Origin: Diploptera punctata
Taxonomy: Eukaryota; Arthropoda; Insecta; Blattodea; Blaberidae
Assembly: GCA_030220185.1 (NCBI GenBank)
Contig: JASPKZ010001598.1
Span: 2,500,501 to 2,564,500 of the forward strand
Direction of reading: 5' to 3'
Length of the DNA stretch: 64,000 nucleotides
A program made the position numbers and the translations under genes. Under the pieces are notes generated by a model. The model did no database searches. It had not been told where the DNA came from and saw nothing but the letters and a program-made list of their open reading frames with translations. Of this stretch, positions 24,655 through 33,029 are shown in pieces; positions within the stretch are counted from its first letter, which is position 1, and each line of letters opens with the position of its first letter.

Positions 24655-25134
24655 CCGACTCCAAAAATTAATCGGTATATAATATAAACAGGCAACAACT
24701 AACCCGAAGTGACACGAACGGACTGTGAAGAAATATTTATAAATTTTTTTCGGGATTCCAATAGGTTCAAAAATTCGTTGAAAAAAGTTAGTGTGAAATT
24801 CTGTGGCAAAAAATTGAAGCGTTTGAATATTTTATAAATACAAGCTCTTAAAAAGATTCAATAAGCAGATGATTAAAAAAAATTAACTACGTCTTATTAT
24901 TCATGATTTACCAATAACTATTATAGTAAATATTGACGAACGCTCTGCCATCTATGTTGGAGAGTTTAAATAAACACAAACTCGAGCAGAAATTTATACG
25001 TTTTAAAACTGATTGATTTCTCAGCGGTCCGTAACATTTAAATAATTAGCATGGCAAATAACGATAAGGCTTTTTCCTCTAACATTTAGCAGTGATATTA
25101 TTTATTTTATACTAAGATGAATTTTTATTAAATT
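24655..25134. repeat. Module M, copy 3
   Basis: Right edge of array B. Same sequence and orientation as the other M copies, continuing into the R tail. Confidence 0.9.
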
Positions 25135-25423
25135 GAGCGTGGAAACAATTACGAACACTGCCATATTACAAAACAACTGAAATGTAGTGTGTGGCGTCTC
25201 AGTTTAACACACGGAGCAATGATAATTCTTAACTACCTTCTACTATGTACTATTCCGAACTTCTTGACTTGGTGTGTTATGTTTGAACCCAATATTCGAA
25301 TTTCTTAATATAATATTTTACATTATTATCTGTCAACATTTACTGATTTTCAGGAGTATTGTATTATTATAAGTACTTTTAAACATTTATTTGCCGATAA
25401 ATAATTAACTTGATATTTTAATT
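25135..25423. repeat. R tail copy (after array B)
   Basis: Homologous to 12,305-12,603 and 53,003-53,296. No gene seen. Confidence 0.8.
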
Positions 25424-25735
25424 GTGTCGGCCGCGGTGGGTTATGTTTCTTGCCTCTAATTCCGAGGGATGCAGGTTAAGACCCGGCGGGTCGATGGCTA
25501 TTTAGGATGCAAAAATTGAAGACAGAGTGCTTCGGAAGGGACTTTAAGCCGTGGGTCCCTACTTCGAAGATTTTCAGGCTCTTAAAAGAACCGCAACCTA
25601 AATAAAGATCCATCTGTGCAAAATTTGGCGCCCGTTCCCATCCAACTAATATAGTTACCCACTAGGTGCCTCATTGAGGCGATATGCCGACCCCACTTCG
25701 TTCGCTGACATCTTTTTTTTTTATTTTGAGAATTT
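25424..25735 (+). repeat. SINE-like element (fullest copy)
   Basis: Contains GTCGGCCGCGGTG, GCAGGTTAAGACCC, CGGCGGGTCGATGGC, GAAGGGACTTTAAGC, AAATTTGGCGCCCG, the GCCTCATTGAGGC hairpin and a T-run of about 11. It keeps the AAATTTGGCGCCCG segment missing from the 12.6-kb copy, so that copy is the one with the deletion. Confidence 0.5.
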
Positions 25736-25854
25736 TTCTCATCATTCAGGGTTTTTTCCAACCAATCTTAGTAATTAACAAGATTAAAAAATATATATAT
25801 TTTTTTTATAATTCTGCCCGAAGGCAGGTCATTCACTGCAATCATACCATTTTC

Positions 25855-26104
25855 ATGCTACGCTTACTGCGATGGGCAGGACATGTTGCACGTATGGGGA
25901 ATGGAAGACTTGCATGGAAGCTTCTTGTAGGAAAGCCAGAGGGAAAACGCCCAGTTGGTAGACCAAGAATGAGGTCGGAGATTAACATTAACTATGATTT
26001 GAGGGAAGTAGATTATCCAGTGAGTGATTGGAAAATATTAGCTCAGGATAGGGATGTATGGAGAGCTTATGTCCGCGCGGCCATGAACCTACGGGTTCGA
26101 TAGT
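25855..26104 (+). pseudogene. 5'-truncated non-LTR retrotransposon, RT C-terminal end
   Basis: An open frame of about 80 codons reads LRLLRWAGHVARMGNGR, GKPEGKRPVGRPR, YDLREVDYP and RAYVRAAMNLRVR, then a stop and a (GTAA)n tail from about 26,110. This is the extreme C-terminus of an insect non-LTR RT, followed by a simple-repeat 3' tail as expected for target-primed insertion. It shares family-level identity with the minus-strand copy at 32,240-32,735. The reading frame extends upstream (from 25,684) only through unrelated sequence. It is a dead-on-arrival fragment, not a host gene. Confidence 0.85.
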
Positions 26105-26139
26105 GTCAGTGAGTAAGTAAGTAAGTAATATTATATATT

Positions 26140-26335
26140 ACTATCGGTCAATATTTACTAATTTTCAGGAGTACTGTATTATTATATGTACTTTTAAACA
26201 TTCGATTGCCGATGAATTATTAACTTAATATTGTAATTGTATCGGCCGCGGTGTGCTAATATTCCTTGCCTCAAATTCCGAAGGATGCGGGTTCAAACCC
26301 AGCGGGTCGATGGCTATTTAGGATGCTTGGATGTC
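26140..26335 (+). repeat. Partial second copy of R tail plus SINE head
   Basis: About 190 bp (TCAATATTTACTAATTTTCA ... GGATGCGGGTTCAAACCC ... TATTTAGGATGC) repeat 25,318-25,510. Its B-box-like GGTTCAAACCC is the best-preserved in the window. The RT fragment at 25,855-26,104 lies between the two copies. Confidence 0.8.
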
Positions 26336-26804
26336 ACACGTTTACTTACTTGTTGAAAAAATATGTCCTCATCTATTGACTGTGCCTAAATATCTTAACT
26401 GCTTCGCAAAACAATGTCGTCTAACTTTATATCGTAATATTCTATTTTTTCATTGCTGGTTTTCGGTACGGGTACATAATATAAACCGGCTACAATGAGC
26501 AGAGAGCACTCTGTGAGACCCGTTCCAGTGGTGTCGCTTTCAACTGAAACATCAGTGGACTTAATGCAGCTTTCTTCTTTAACAATAATGGTTAAAAGAA
26601 GAACGCTGGGGGACCGGATGCCATATTATGTACCACACAACTTCTAATACTATGTCATTATCTAACTTACCTATCTTCTAATATATCTAATCATACGTCT
26701 AACTGAATTTCTCTTTTAGGTACCTAAGGAACCGAAAACATAACGCACGTAACTTCGAGGAAAAAAAATATGAATTGTACCTGTAAAAAATATATGGTAG
26801 AATT
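26336..26804. other. Spacer without recognised gene
   Basis: Holds one isolated satellite-like word string near 26,469-26,506 (GGTACATAATATAAACCGGC, TACAATGAGCAGA) and otherwise no feature I recognise. Confidence 0.5.
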
Positions 26805-27079
26805 TCATCATCATCATAGTACATTCACGAATTTAGGCCATTTGTTGACCTGTTTCGGCCTCAAGAGAAACACCATCGAAAAGTCTTTTGAGTGGACGTC
26901 CTGGTCTTCTTCTTCCTGCAGGTTGATATTTTAACATTTGTTTCGGTATTCTGTGATCTTCCATTCGATGAACATGTTGCATCCATCATGACTTATAATC
27001 AGAAATTTTGTTTTCTAAAGGTTCCATGTGTAATTCTTCTAAGATGTCTTCATTTTTTTTTAATCTAGTAGTGTGTATC
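26805..27079 (-). pseudogene. Non-LTR RT C-terminal fragment with (ATG)n tail
   Basis: The minus-strand reading gives TTRLKKNEDILEELHMEPL, ISDYKS-stop-WMQHVHRMEDHR, PKQMLKYQPAGRRRPGRPLK, LFDGVSLEAETG, then a stop and an ATGATGATGATG-type tail (26,805-26,818). This is the standard tail of an insect non-LTR RT (W-x-HV-RM ... GRR-GRP-KR). One stop lies where the family has Arg/Lys before W. Truncated at the 5' end and non-functional. Confidence 0.85.
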
Positions 27080-27600
27080 CTGGTAGAATTTTAATGACAA
27101 TATTAATTATGAACATTTTAAATATAATAAATTACATTTACATCCTAAAGCAATACAAAATGCACGTCACAGAACAATATGTTAAATACATGCTAACATG
27201 CGTCGGCGAATACTTTTTTTGAGTAGTTATGTGTATGTATGACATGACCCAAAAATAAGCTTAGCATTTTCTTCTACTTTTATTAACAAAACTACCTAAT
27301 ACGGATACAAAGTGAAAGTAATTTAAGTATTATTTTCTTGTGGTAAATATAATCAAATGCTTTATACATTTTGAGCCACAAATGTATAGTTTTCTCAGGA
27401 AAAAATGTTCACAAACGTATTGGTGCATTACTTTACAATGGTCTATATTATTGGTCTCAGATTCACACAGTTCATAGGAAACATGAAATACAACTTTTTC
27501 CTTTTTTATCTTTTTCACGAAGGTTTATGGCCAAACGAATATTAGCTCCCTATACTTCCATATCGTGATATAAAAATTATAATATGAAATTATAAATTTA
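27080..27600. other. AT-rich stretch, nothing recognised
   Basis: Overlapping open frames on both strands at 27,330-27,568 (62-65 codons) show no family motif and cancel each other as evidence. I see no RNA gene or repeat end here. Confidence 0.4.
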
Positions 27601-27662
27601 TGTACACTTCCCCAAAAAAAGAATGGGTCGTTGGAACATTTGTAGTCCGAGATAGACGACAC

Positions 27663-27674
27663 TGCGCATGCGCG
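27663..27674. promoter_or_regulatory. NRF1/Ewg-like palindrome in Jockey-type 5' region
   Basis: TGCGCATGCGCG contains the perfect palindrome GCGCATGCGC, the consensus core for NRF1 (Erect wing in insects). It lies about 150 bp upstream of the ORF1 start at 27,822 in a locally CpG-richer stretch. A role as internal promoter element of the retrotransposon is inference. Confidence 0.35.
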
Positions 27675-27821
27675 TACAGCTCGAGCCATGATACACACCC
27701 TACCGCATCACGACTTACTTAATTCTGTTCTCTTCTGGGTTGACATGTTAACTGGCTCCGACGGCACTCAAAACTAAGATGAAATAATATTTTGTTGCAA
27801 AACATACACTATTATATCTCC

Positions 27822-28160
27822 ATGCCTCAATTAAATGAAAAACAAGATGACTATAATATATCACAAGATGATATTACTATACAGAGACTTCGTGCTGATG
27901 ATGAGAATCCAAACTGCCAACAAGTTCGTAGAAAAAAAAGAAAGTATAAATAAATCAGCAAGCGTCCTCAAAATATTTCATCAATAAATTTATATAATCC
28001 TTATGATACACTTATGAATAATACTGAGAATGCAGACAACATAAATTCATCTCAATCAACAAAACCACTTCCACATAAACCACCACCCATATTTATACCG
28101 GGTGTAGTTAACGTACGAGAACTAAAAAATTGTGTAAAAAATTCCTACAACATAATTTAA
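27822..28160 (+). pseudogene. Jockey-clade ORF1 (gag-like) N-terminal fragment
   Basis: From ATG at 27,822 the frame reads MPQLNEKQDDYNISQDDIT, RRKKRKYK, a stop at 27,951, then LPHKPPPIFIPGVVNVRELK before a stop near 28,158. The PPPIF-x-GV-N...L block is the hallmark of the region just before the zinc knuckles in Jockey-type ORF1 proteins (nucleic-acid binding, chaperone role in retrotransposition). The internal stop and the abrupt loss of similarity after about 112 codons make it a fossil. Upstream 27,600-27,821 is plausibly its 5' UTR. Confidence 0.7.
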
Positions 28161-28164
28161 CGTA

Positions 28165-28195
28165 TACCTTAGCCACAGCAACGCGTGGCCGGGAC

Positions 28196-28237
<42 letters not shown>

Positions 28238-28404
28238 AAGTCGGATTAGTTACACTATTTATAACTCAAGAACGGCTGGACCGATTTTTATGATCTTTGA
28301 TTTGTTGGGTTTGTTTCCGCCCCGAATAGCAGATAACTATTAAAACATCGGAACAATTAATGTAAAAATATTTAAAGGCGATACGACGTTCGCCGGTCCA
28401 GCTA

Positions 28405-28444
<40 letters not shown>
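28165..28444. repeat. Short interspersed repeat between two (TA)n tracts
   Basis: GCAACGCGTGGCCGGG is followed by (TA)n at 28,199-28,232. A block of about 170 bp (AACTCAAGAACGGCTGGACC, CGATTTTTATGATCTTTG, ACGTTCGCCGGTCCAGCTAG) then leads to (TA)n at 28,406-28,444. The end words CGTGGCCGGG and GGTCCAGCTAG(TA)n recur widely in insect genomes as ends of short elements or non-LTR 3' ends. I cannot assign the family. Confidence 0.5.
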
Positions 28445-28448
<4 letters not shown>

Positions 28449-28560
28449 CCCAGCGAAATAGTAATTTTACGTGTATTTATTTTGCATAAAACGGAATCTG
28501 TCCAACACGGAAACGGAAGGACATTTCTACACAATTCATGGAAAAAATTATAAAGACGAA

Positions 28561-28566
<6 letters not shown>

Positions 28567-28603
<37 letters not shown>

Positions 28604-28645
28604 CACATATATATATATATTTATTTATTTATTTATTTATTTAAT
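28567..28645. repeat. Microsatellite cluster (TA)n and (TTTA)n
   Basis: (TA)n at 28,567-28,597, a second (TA)n at 28,606-28,620, then (TTTA)n to 28,643. Readings rich in alternating Tyr-Ile here are translated microsatellite. Confidence 0.95.
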
Positions 28646-28725
28646 GAGCAGTTTTTGTTACTGAAGGCAGGTGCCATGACGGCTTCTACAAATAGTGATT
28701 CAAACCAAATGGACAAATAAATATC

Positions 28726-29353
28726 AAAACAAACATGGAAATATGATCAACAAAATCTAAAGTTATGGCCTTTCAATGGAAATTCCCAGTAAGAAGTAAA
28801 ATTTGTATTCAGAATTCAATATTAGAGCAAGTTAATTCATTTAAATACTTAGGATATAATCTAACTTATAATGAGGAATGTGATATATCCTTTAAAATAC
28901 AAAACTATAATAAAGCTTTGAGAATTATCAACCAAGTTTTTAAACCATCAAAAGTGCAGAGACACACAAGAATGAAAATCTATAAAGTTCTCGCTAGACC
29001 CATAATCTGTTATGGCAATGAAGCTTGAACCATCAGAACTCAGGATGGCCATCATATTACTGCCACGGAGATGAAATTTCTGCGACGAACTGCAGGTTAT
29101 AACCTTCTAGACCACCAAAGATATTCAACAATAGCCAGAGAGTTAAACATCGTACCTATATCTGAATACCTCCAAGAATATGGAAACAATTGGCTAGCCC
29201 ATATTCAGCGCATGGATCGTCACTGAATACCAAAACAAATTCTTCACTACATTCCTCGAGGCAGAAGATCTGTGGGTCGACCTTTCCGGAGATGGCGGGA
29301 GACCGTAACGAGCCACTGGGCCTAATACTTGAAAGGCAGATGATGATGATGAA
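28726..29353 (+). pseudogene. Non-LTR RT C-terminal fragment with (GAT)n tail
   Basis: One frame with scattered stops reads NMEI-stop-STKSKVMAFQ, VNSFKYLGYNLTY, RMKIYKVLARPIICYGNEA-stop-TIRTQ, TEMKFLRRTAGYNLLD, ELNIVPISEYLQEY, LAHIQRMDRH-stop-IP, GRRSVGRPFRRW and ends in TGATGATGATG near 29,340. This covers the post-palm KTKVM-F motif, YLG, the YG-E-W position (W replaced by stop), FLRR and the GRP-RRW tail. Because the stops are single substitutions in an otherwise continuous frame, the insertion decayed mainly by point mutation. Confidence 0.9.
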
Positions 29354-29399
29354 ACATCAAAACAAAAAAAAACCTAATTGTCACTGAACCGAAAGTTCA

Positions 29400-29858
29400 T
29401 TGTTAAAAGTTGTTATATTTCAAATGCCGATATGTACTTTCATAAATGACTCCATCGCCACGATTGGCATTTTATTGTTTCAACTTGTTCGTTGCAATAA
29501 TTTTGATTGAATAACACGTGTCTCTTTTGCTTTGTTCCCAGTTTATAATGTCCAGTAAAAGGAATGAAAAATAATTAGTACCGAGGAGAAAAAAGTTGAG
29601 TAGCCGCTTAAAGTAAAAATAAATGTTTGACCGTTTATACGCGTTGGCGAGTCGTTTGCGTCTATATCACGCTGTTTCAGTGTTAATGAATCAAGAAATC
29701 CGAAGACAAAATAAGGAATTATATCGCAGAATTCACAGCTGAATATCAATCTTAATTGAAAGACCTTTCAAAAGCGACAAAACAGGAATATATTACCAAG
29801 TTATTTAAGTCCTTGCCTAAACCGACAGTAATAATTAATAGAAATTATTCAAAATCTC
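29400..29858. other. Stretch without recognised feature
   Basis: No motif, repeat end or RNA structure stands out. A reverse-strand open frame at 29,543-29,749 has no recognisable domain. Confidence 0.4.
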
Positions 29859-29859
29859 T

Positions 29860-30019
29860 CATTAATTTATTTTATTTTGATAATTTTTATTTTATTCTGT
29901 AACTTTGGAACATATCCCCTATATACCCATACAAATTACCATTCCACATTCGGGGTTTCTGTATTCGCGGCATAGGCTATTTGCAGAACATATTCCCCGC
30001 GAATAAGGAGCTGTTACTG
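29860..30019 (-). mobile_element. Tigger/pogo-like terminal inverted repeat region
   Basis: Read on the minus strand from 30,019 the sequence starts TA-CAGTAACAGCTCCTTATTCGCGGGG and continues with ATTCGCGG-like words (GCCGCGAATACAGAAACCCC). This is the typical layout of Tigger-type ends: CAGT start, TA target, repeated CGCGAATA. The matching opposite end was not found, so only one terminus is supported. Confidence 0.5.
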
Positions 30020-30161
30020 TATAAAATCAGCCTCATTGCACACCCGTTATGCCAAACGCAAATACCTGTCTTGCAAATAACAATTGCGCTATGAAATCTC
30101 AAATTAGTGAAGTTCTGAGACCGATCTTTCACAGGTAGCGTTCTGAATTTACAAAATAAAG

Positions 30162-30560
30162 ATGGCTGAAACATACGGATCATTCTCATTAAGCGAAAAA
30201 GTGAATGTGATTGAAGATAAATCACCAAACATTTCCGGACCGATGTTCCAAAGTCAAGCTCTAGCTCTTGTTAAATCCCTAAGGGAAAAACGATTGCAAG
30301 GAATCCTTAGGTTGGCTGGACAGTTTTAAAAGACGATACAATGTAGTCTAGAATGGAATTTGCGGGAATCGAAGAATGTGGACGAAAGTGTAGTTAGTGA
30401 GAGAAAACCGAAACTGCATACTTAAAATTTCAAGATACGCGCCTAGGATACATTTTTAACGCTGACGAAATGGGACTATTTTTTCGCGCGTTACCGTCGA
30501 AGAAGCTCAAACGTACTATATTCCACTTTTCAACGGAATCGGAACTACAATTAATCCAAG
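30162..30560 (+). pseudogene. Tigger/pogo-family transposase fossil
   Basis: From ATG at 30,162 the frame gives SFSLSEKVNVIED (start of the N-terminal helix-turn-helix) and then jumps to NISGPMFQSQALALVKSL, part of the CENP-B/Tc5-type DNA-binding region, so about 80 residues are missing. Shifted frames continue with GWLDSFKRRYNVV, VVSERKPKLHT and FNADEMGLFFRALPSKKLK. The last is the DDE domain start with its first catalytic Asp (30,464-30,466) still present. Several stops and frameshifts make it dead. The family cuts and pastes DNA at TA targets; CENP-B is a domesticated relative. Confidence 0.8.
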
Positions 30561-30686
30561 GTACATAAAAAGACATACGGTACTCTATAACCTAAGATTA
30601 TTAATAAGTTTTAGTTTTTTAATACGGAGTTTTGTCCAATGTGGAAAAAAATTGGTCCCATGCGATTCCGCTTTGAGCAAGTTTTA

Positions 30687-30689
<3 letters not shown>

Positions 30690-30720
<31 letters not shown>
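30690..30720. repeat. (TA)n microsatellite
   Basis: Uninterrupted AT dinucleotides immediately before the first tRNA-like duplicate. Confidence 0.95.
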
Positions 30721-30722
<2 letters not shown>

Positions 30723-30860
30723 TAGTAATAATGAGAATATATATAAGAAAAATGAATGTTTGTACTAGACTTGCTCGGTAGCGTAATCGGTAGCGCACTC
30801 GGGTATAAATCCAGAGGTCCGGGTTCAAGTCCCGTCCGAGCATTTATTTTTCTTATCATG
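30721..30860 (+). repeat. Direct duplicate carrying tRNA-like sequence, copy 1
   Basis: TCTAGTAATAATGAGAATAT through GAGCATTTATTT is repeated 286 bp downstream at 31,007-31,140. The copies differ mainly in the anticodon-stem region. Each copy is adjacent to a (TA)n tract, copy 1 downstream of one and copy 2 upstream of one. Confidence 0.9.
30772..30842 (+). tRNA. tRNA-like sequence, predicted anticodon AUA (tRNA-derived repeat or pseudogene)
   Basis: 71 nt fold into a cloverleaf. The acceptor stem TGCTCGG/CCGAGCA is perfect (7 bp). The D stem is GCGT/GCGC with loop AATCGGTA. The anticodon stem CTCGG/TCCAG has one C-C mismatch, with loop GTATAAA (U33, then ATA). The T arm is CCGGG-TTCAAGT-CCCGT with an outer mismatch. 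B box GGTTCAAGTCC is intact and TTTTT follows at about 30,848. Anticodon ATA would read a Tyr codon, which is not the usual insect Tyr tRNA (GTA, intron-containing), and the length is 1-2 nt short. I favour a tRNA-derived SINE or pseudogene. Confidence 0.5.
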
Positions 30861-30970
30861 TAATATTAAGCTTGCACTGCTCAATGTCAAAAATTTAATT
30901 ATAACATCGATAAAGCATCACTGCTATAAAGTAAAGATATTCTCTTAAATTTGGTTACTTGTGATAGGAG

Positions 30971-30985
30971 CTACTAGGTGGCAGT
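30971..30985 (+). promoter_or_regulatory. CTCF-like motif, one mismatch
   Basis: CTACTAGGTGGCAGT matches the CTCF core CCASYAGRKGGCRSY at all but the second position. It sits between the two tRNA-like copies. A single one-mismatch hit in 128 kb of scanned strands is not far from chance, so the call is weak. Confidence 0.25.
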
Positions 30986-31057
30986 GGAGACCGAGTTCCC
31001 ACTACATCTAGTAATAATGAGAATATATATAAGAAAAATGGATGTTTGTACTAGACT

Positions 31058-31128
31058 TGCTCGGTAGCGTAATCGGTAGCGCAGTGGGATATAAATCCAG
31101 AGGTCCGGGTTCAAGTCCCGTCCGAGCA
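31058..31128 (+). tRNA. tRNA-like sequence, second copy
   Basis: Same cloverleaf as 30,772-30,842: perfect acceptor stem, same D and T arms. The anticodon arm differs, GTGGG/TCCAG with loop ATATAAA, again giving ATA. The terminator is weaker (TTTATTTG, no run of four T). The variable anticodon stem with constant acceptor and T arms suggests relaxed constraint, as in a SINE. Confidence 0.45.
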
Positions 31129-31143
31129 TTTATTTGTCTTATG

Positions 31144-31145
<2 letters not shown>

Positions 31146-31184
<39 letters not shown>
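31146..31184. repeat. (TA)n microsatellite
   Basis: Alternating TA tract directly after the second tRNA-like duplicate. Confidence 0.95.
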
Positions 31185-31185
<1 letters not shown>

Positions 31186-31189
31186 TATT

Positions 31190-31800
31190 GTAATGATCAT
31201 TTGTGTGCCTAATGTAGGATTGATGAAGATTTATAAAAAAACAAATAGAACATATTTTCATAGGTATCGCCTTAATAGCCTACGGAATTCGCTAACAACA
31301 ACAATCAGACCCTAAAAGTGTAAAATTATTTATAGCAGTGAAATAATGATTACAGTTGTTTCGTAAGATATTTATTGGGTGTCTTATAAAGCAGAATAAT
31401 TGCTACGTCTGCAGGAATTGTCAGAAGTAGGTCACCAATGCTTTAGCCTGGAGGATTTGTATTGGTTTTAATTATTATTGTAACAAGGAACAGATTGCGA
31501 TAAGGCATGGCCAGTGGAGAGAAAATAATTGTAATTAACTGAATCTGACAGGGAATATTGAAAGAATGAACACAAACAGATATGAGAACAATTGTATCAC
31601 AAAGAAACGTGAAGAAAAAGACAAGAATATCGTACCTTCCGTAGTCAATGACAAATTCTGGAATTAATGGTTTAGATGGTTAAACCACATGCAAAAGGCA
31701 TTATTTATAATGAGGAATTTATATGTTCAGTTAGTGTTTTCTTAAGAAAACCTGGTATTATTATGTAATCAATTTAATTGTTCTTTACTTGAAGAAAATC
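31190..31800. other. Stretch without recognised gene
   Basis: AT-rich, no long open frame, and no repeat terminus recognised. Confidence 0.4.
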
Positions 31801-31804
31801 CATA

Positions 31805-32179
31805 ACTTATTTAATTAAATAAAAATAAAACTTACAGTTTGATGTGATTTTCATGTTTATTAAAATATACGGTAAATTAGTTACAGCTGTTTCGGTACCT
31901 TGTACCTTCTTGAGACATGGATAACAGGTCAATGAAGTTTGTTATTATAGTACATAACAACAGTAACTATGCAACCATTTTCTTTTATTCTTTTACAGGG
32001 GTACTCTATTCTACGCTTTATAAGAGGCGATTCATTCAAATCTAGTTGGGAATTTAACAGCATATTACCACTTTTCAATATATTTATCTCTACAACTTCT
32101 AAAAGGTCCAACTTCTTTCCTTTGTCACAAACATGTAAAATTTTAACTGTCAGTTTTATTTTTATTTAATCAAATAAGT
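31805..32179. repeat. 35-bp inverted repeat bracketing the Penelope fragment
   Basis: The arm at 31,805-31,839 (ACTTATTTAATTAAAT...ACAGTT) is the reverse complement of 32,145-32,179 at 33 of 35 positions. The right arm overlaps the first codons of the Penelope-like fragment and abuts the (TTA)n tract. Confidence 0.8.
31840..32160 (-). pseudogene. Penelope-like element, C-terminal fragment and 3' end
   Basis: The minus-strand reading gives ILHVCDKGKKLDLLEVVE, ILKSGNMLLNSQLDLNESPL, then a frame to a stop at 31,929. The KGKKLD-LEE-E...LLN-QL pattern is the conserved end of Penelope-type RT/GIY-YIG proteins, downstream of the endonuclease. After the stop comes CAGCTGTTTCGGTACC-type sequence (reverse strand of 31,890-31,915), also familiar from Penelope 3' regions. 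No RT or GIY-YIG core remains. Confidence 0.7.
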
Positions 32180-32180
32180 A

Positions 32181-32238
<58 letters not shown>
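32180..32238. repeat. (TTA)n microsatellite, 3' tail of the adjacent RT fragment
   Basis: A (TTA) tract of about 59 bp. Read on the minus strand it is (TAA)n immediately after the RT coding end, so it is probably the retroelement's own tail, expanded. Confidence 0.95.
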
Positions 32239-32239
<1 letters not shown>

Positions 32240-32735
32240 CTAACTCACTGGCACTATCGAACCGTAGGTTTAATGCCCGCGCGGACATAAGCTCTCCATA
32301 CATCACTATCCTAAGCCAATGTTTTCCAATCATCCCTCTATAATCTACAAAAATAAGTTAACCTTTTAGAACTTCAAGGAGGAAGAATTACCCCTTCATA
32401 AATCTCCAAAATTTATATTTTTAAATAAACTACCCCTTGAAATAATTAAACTAATTATTTTACTTTCTAGCCTAATCACTCCCTCAAATCATAGTCAATA
32501 TTATTCTTCTATCTCGTTCTTGGTCTACCAACTGGGCGTTTTCCTTCTGGTTTTCCTACAATAAGCTTGCATGCACGCCTTTCATTCCCCATTCGTGCCA
32601 CATGTCTTGCCCATCGCAGTCTACGAGAATCAACTGTTCTCATTATATCTGGCTTCCTATAAATGCTATGTAATTCATTGTTAAGCAGTCTTCTCCATTC
32701 ACCAGTCTGTTCATCTCTCTTTGGTCCAAAAATTC
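32240..32735 (-). pseudogene. Non-LTR RT C-terminal fragment (WARHVARM family)
   Basis: The minus-strand reading gives LLNNELHSIYRKPDIM, RRLRWARHVARMGNERRACK, IVGKPEGKRPVGRPRTR-stop, NIDYDLRE, then a decayed stretch ending in the GTCCGCGCGGGC region that corresponds to RAYVRAAMNL in the plus-strand copy at 25,855-26,104. Both copies end just before a simple-repeat tail, so they are two insertions of one family. A stop in place of W after GRPRTR and frameshifts near 32,350-32,480 inactivate it. Confidence 0.85.
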
Positions 32736-32739
32736 ATTT

Positions 32740-33025
32740 GGCATGGGTTCCCTGAAGTAGTCCCCGCCCGGAGAACCGAATGGGGGACTATTTGACCTCC
32801 GGAAAATTTTACCCCAGCTGAACCCATGTCCGAATTTCTTGACGGTTGTATTTTTAAGGTGAAAGATTGTCACTCTTTTGAACCAAGGTACTTTTTTCGT
32901 CTGTCGTATCACCTTCGACGAGTCAGGCATGGGTAATCCTATCGGAAGCAATACAACCGCCGGCATAGCTCTCGGGATCATTTAAACACGAAAGCCACTC
33001 CACCACGACAAGGTAAAGATACCAT
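32740..33025 (-). pseudogene. Unrecognised retroelement-like fragment joined to the RT tail
   Basis: A minus-strand open frame (32,643-32,981) contains IPRAMPAVVLLPIGLPMPD and GGDYFREPMPNEF. Its last part overlaps the RT tail at 32,643-32,735 in a different frame. The peptide looks like repeat-derived sequence I have seen attached to insect non-LTR elements, but I cannot name a domain. I would not treat it as a host gene. Confidence 0.35.
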
Positions 33026-33029
33026 GGAG

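Noticed and set aside
28340..28606. Open frames with long Tyr-Ile runs
   Set aside because: Translated (TA)n microsatellite.
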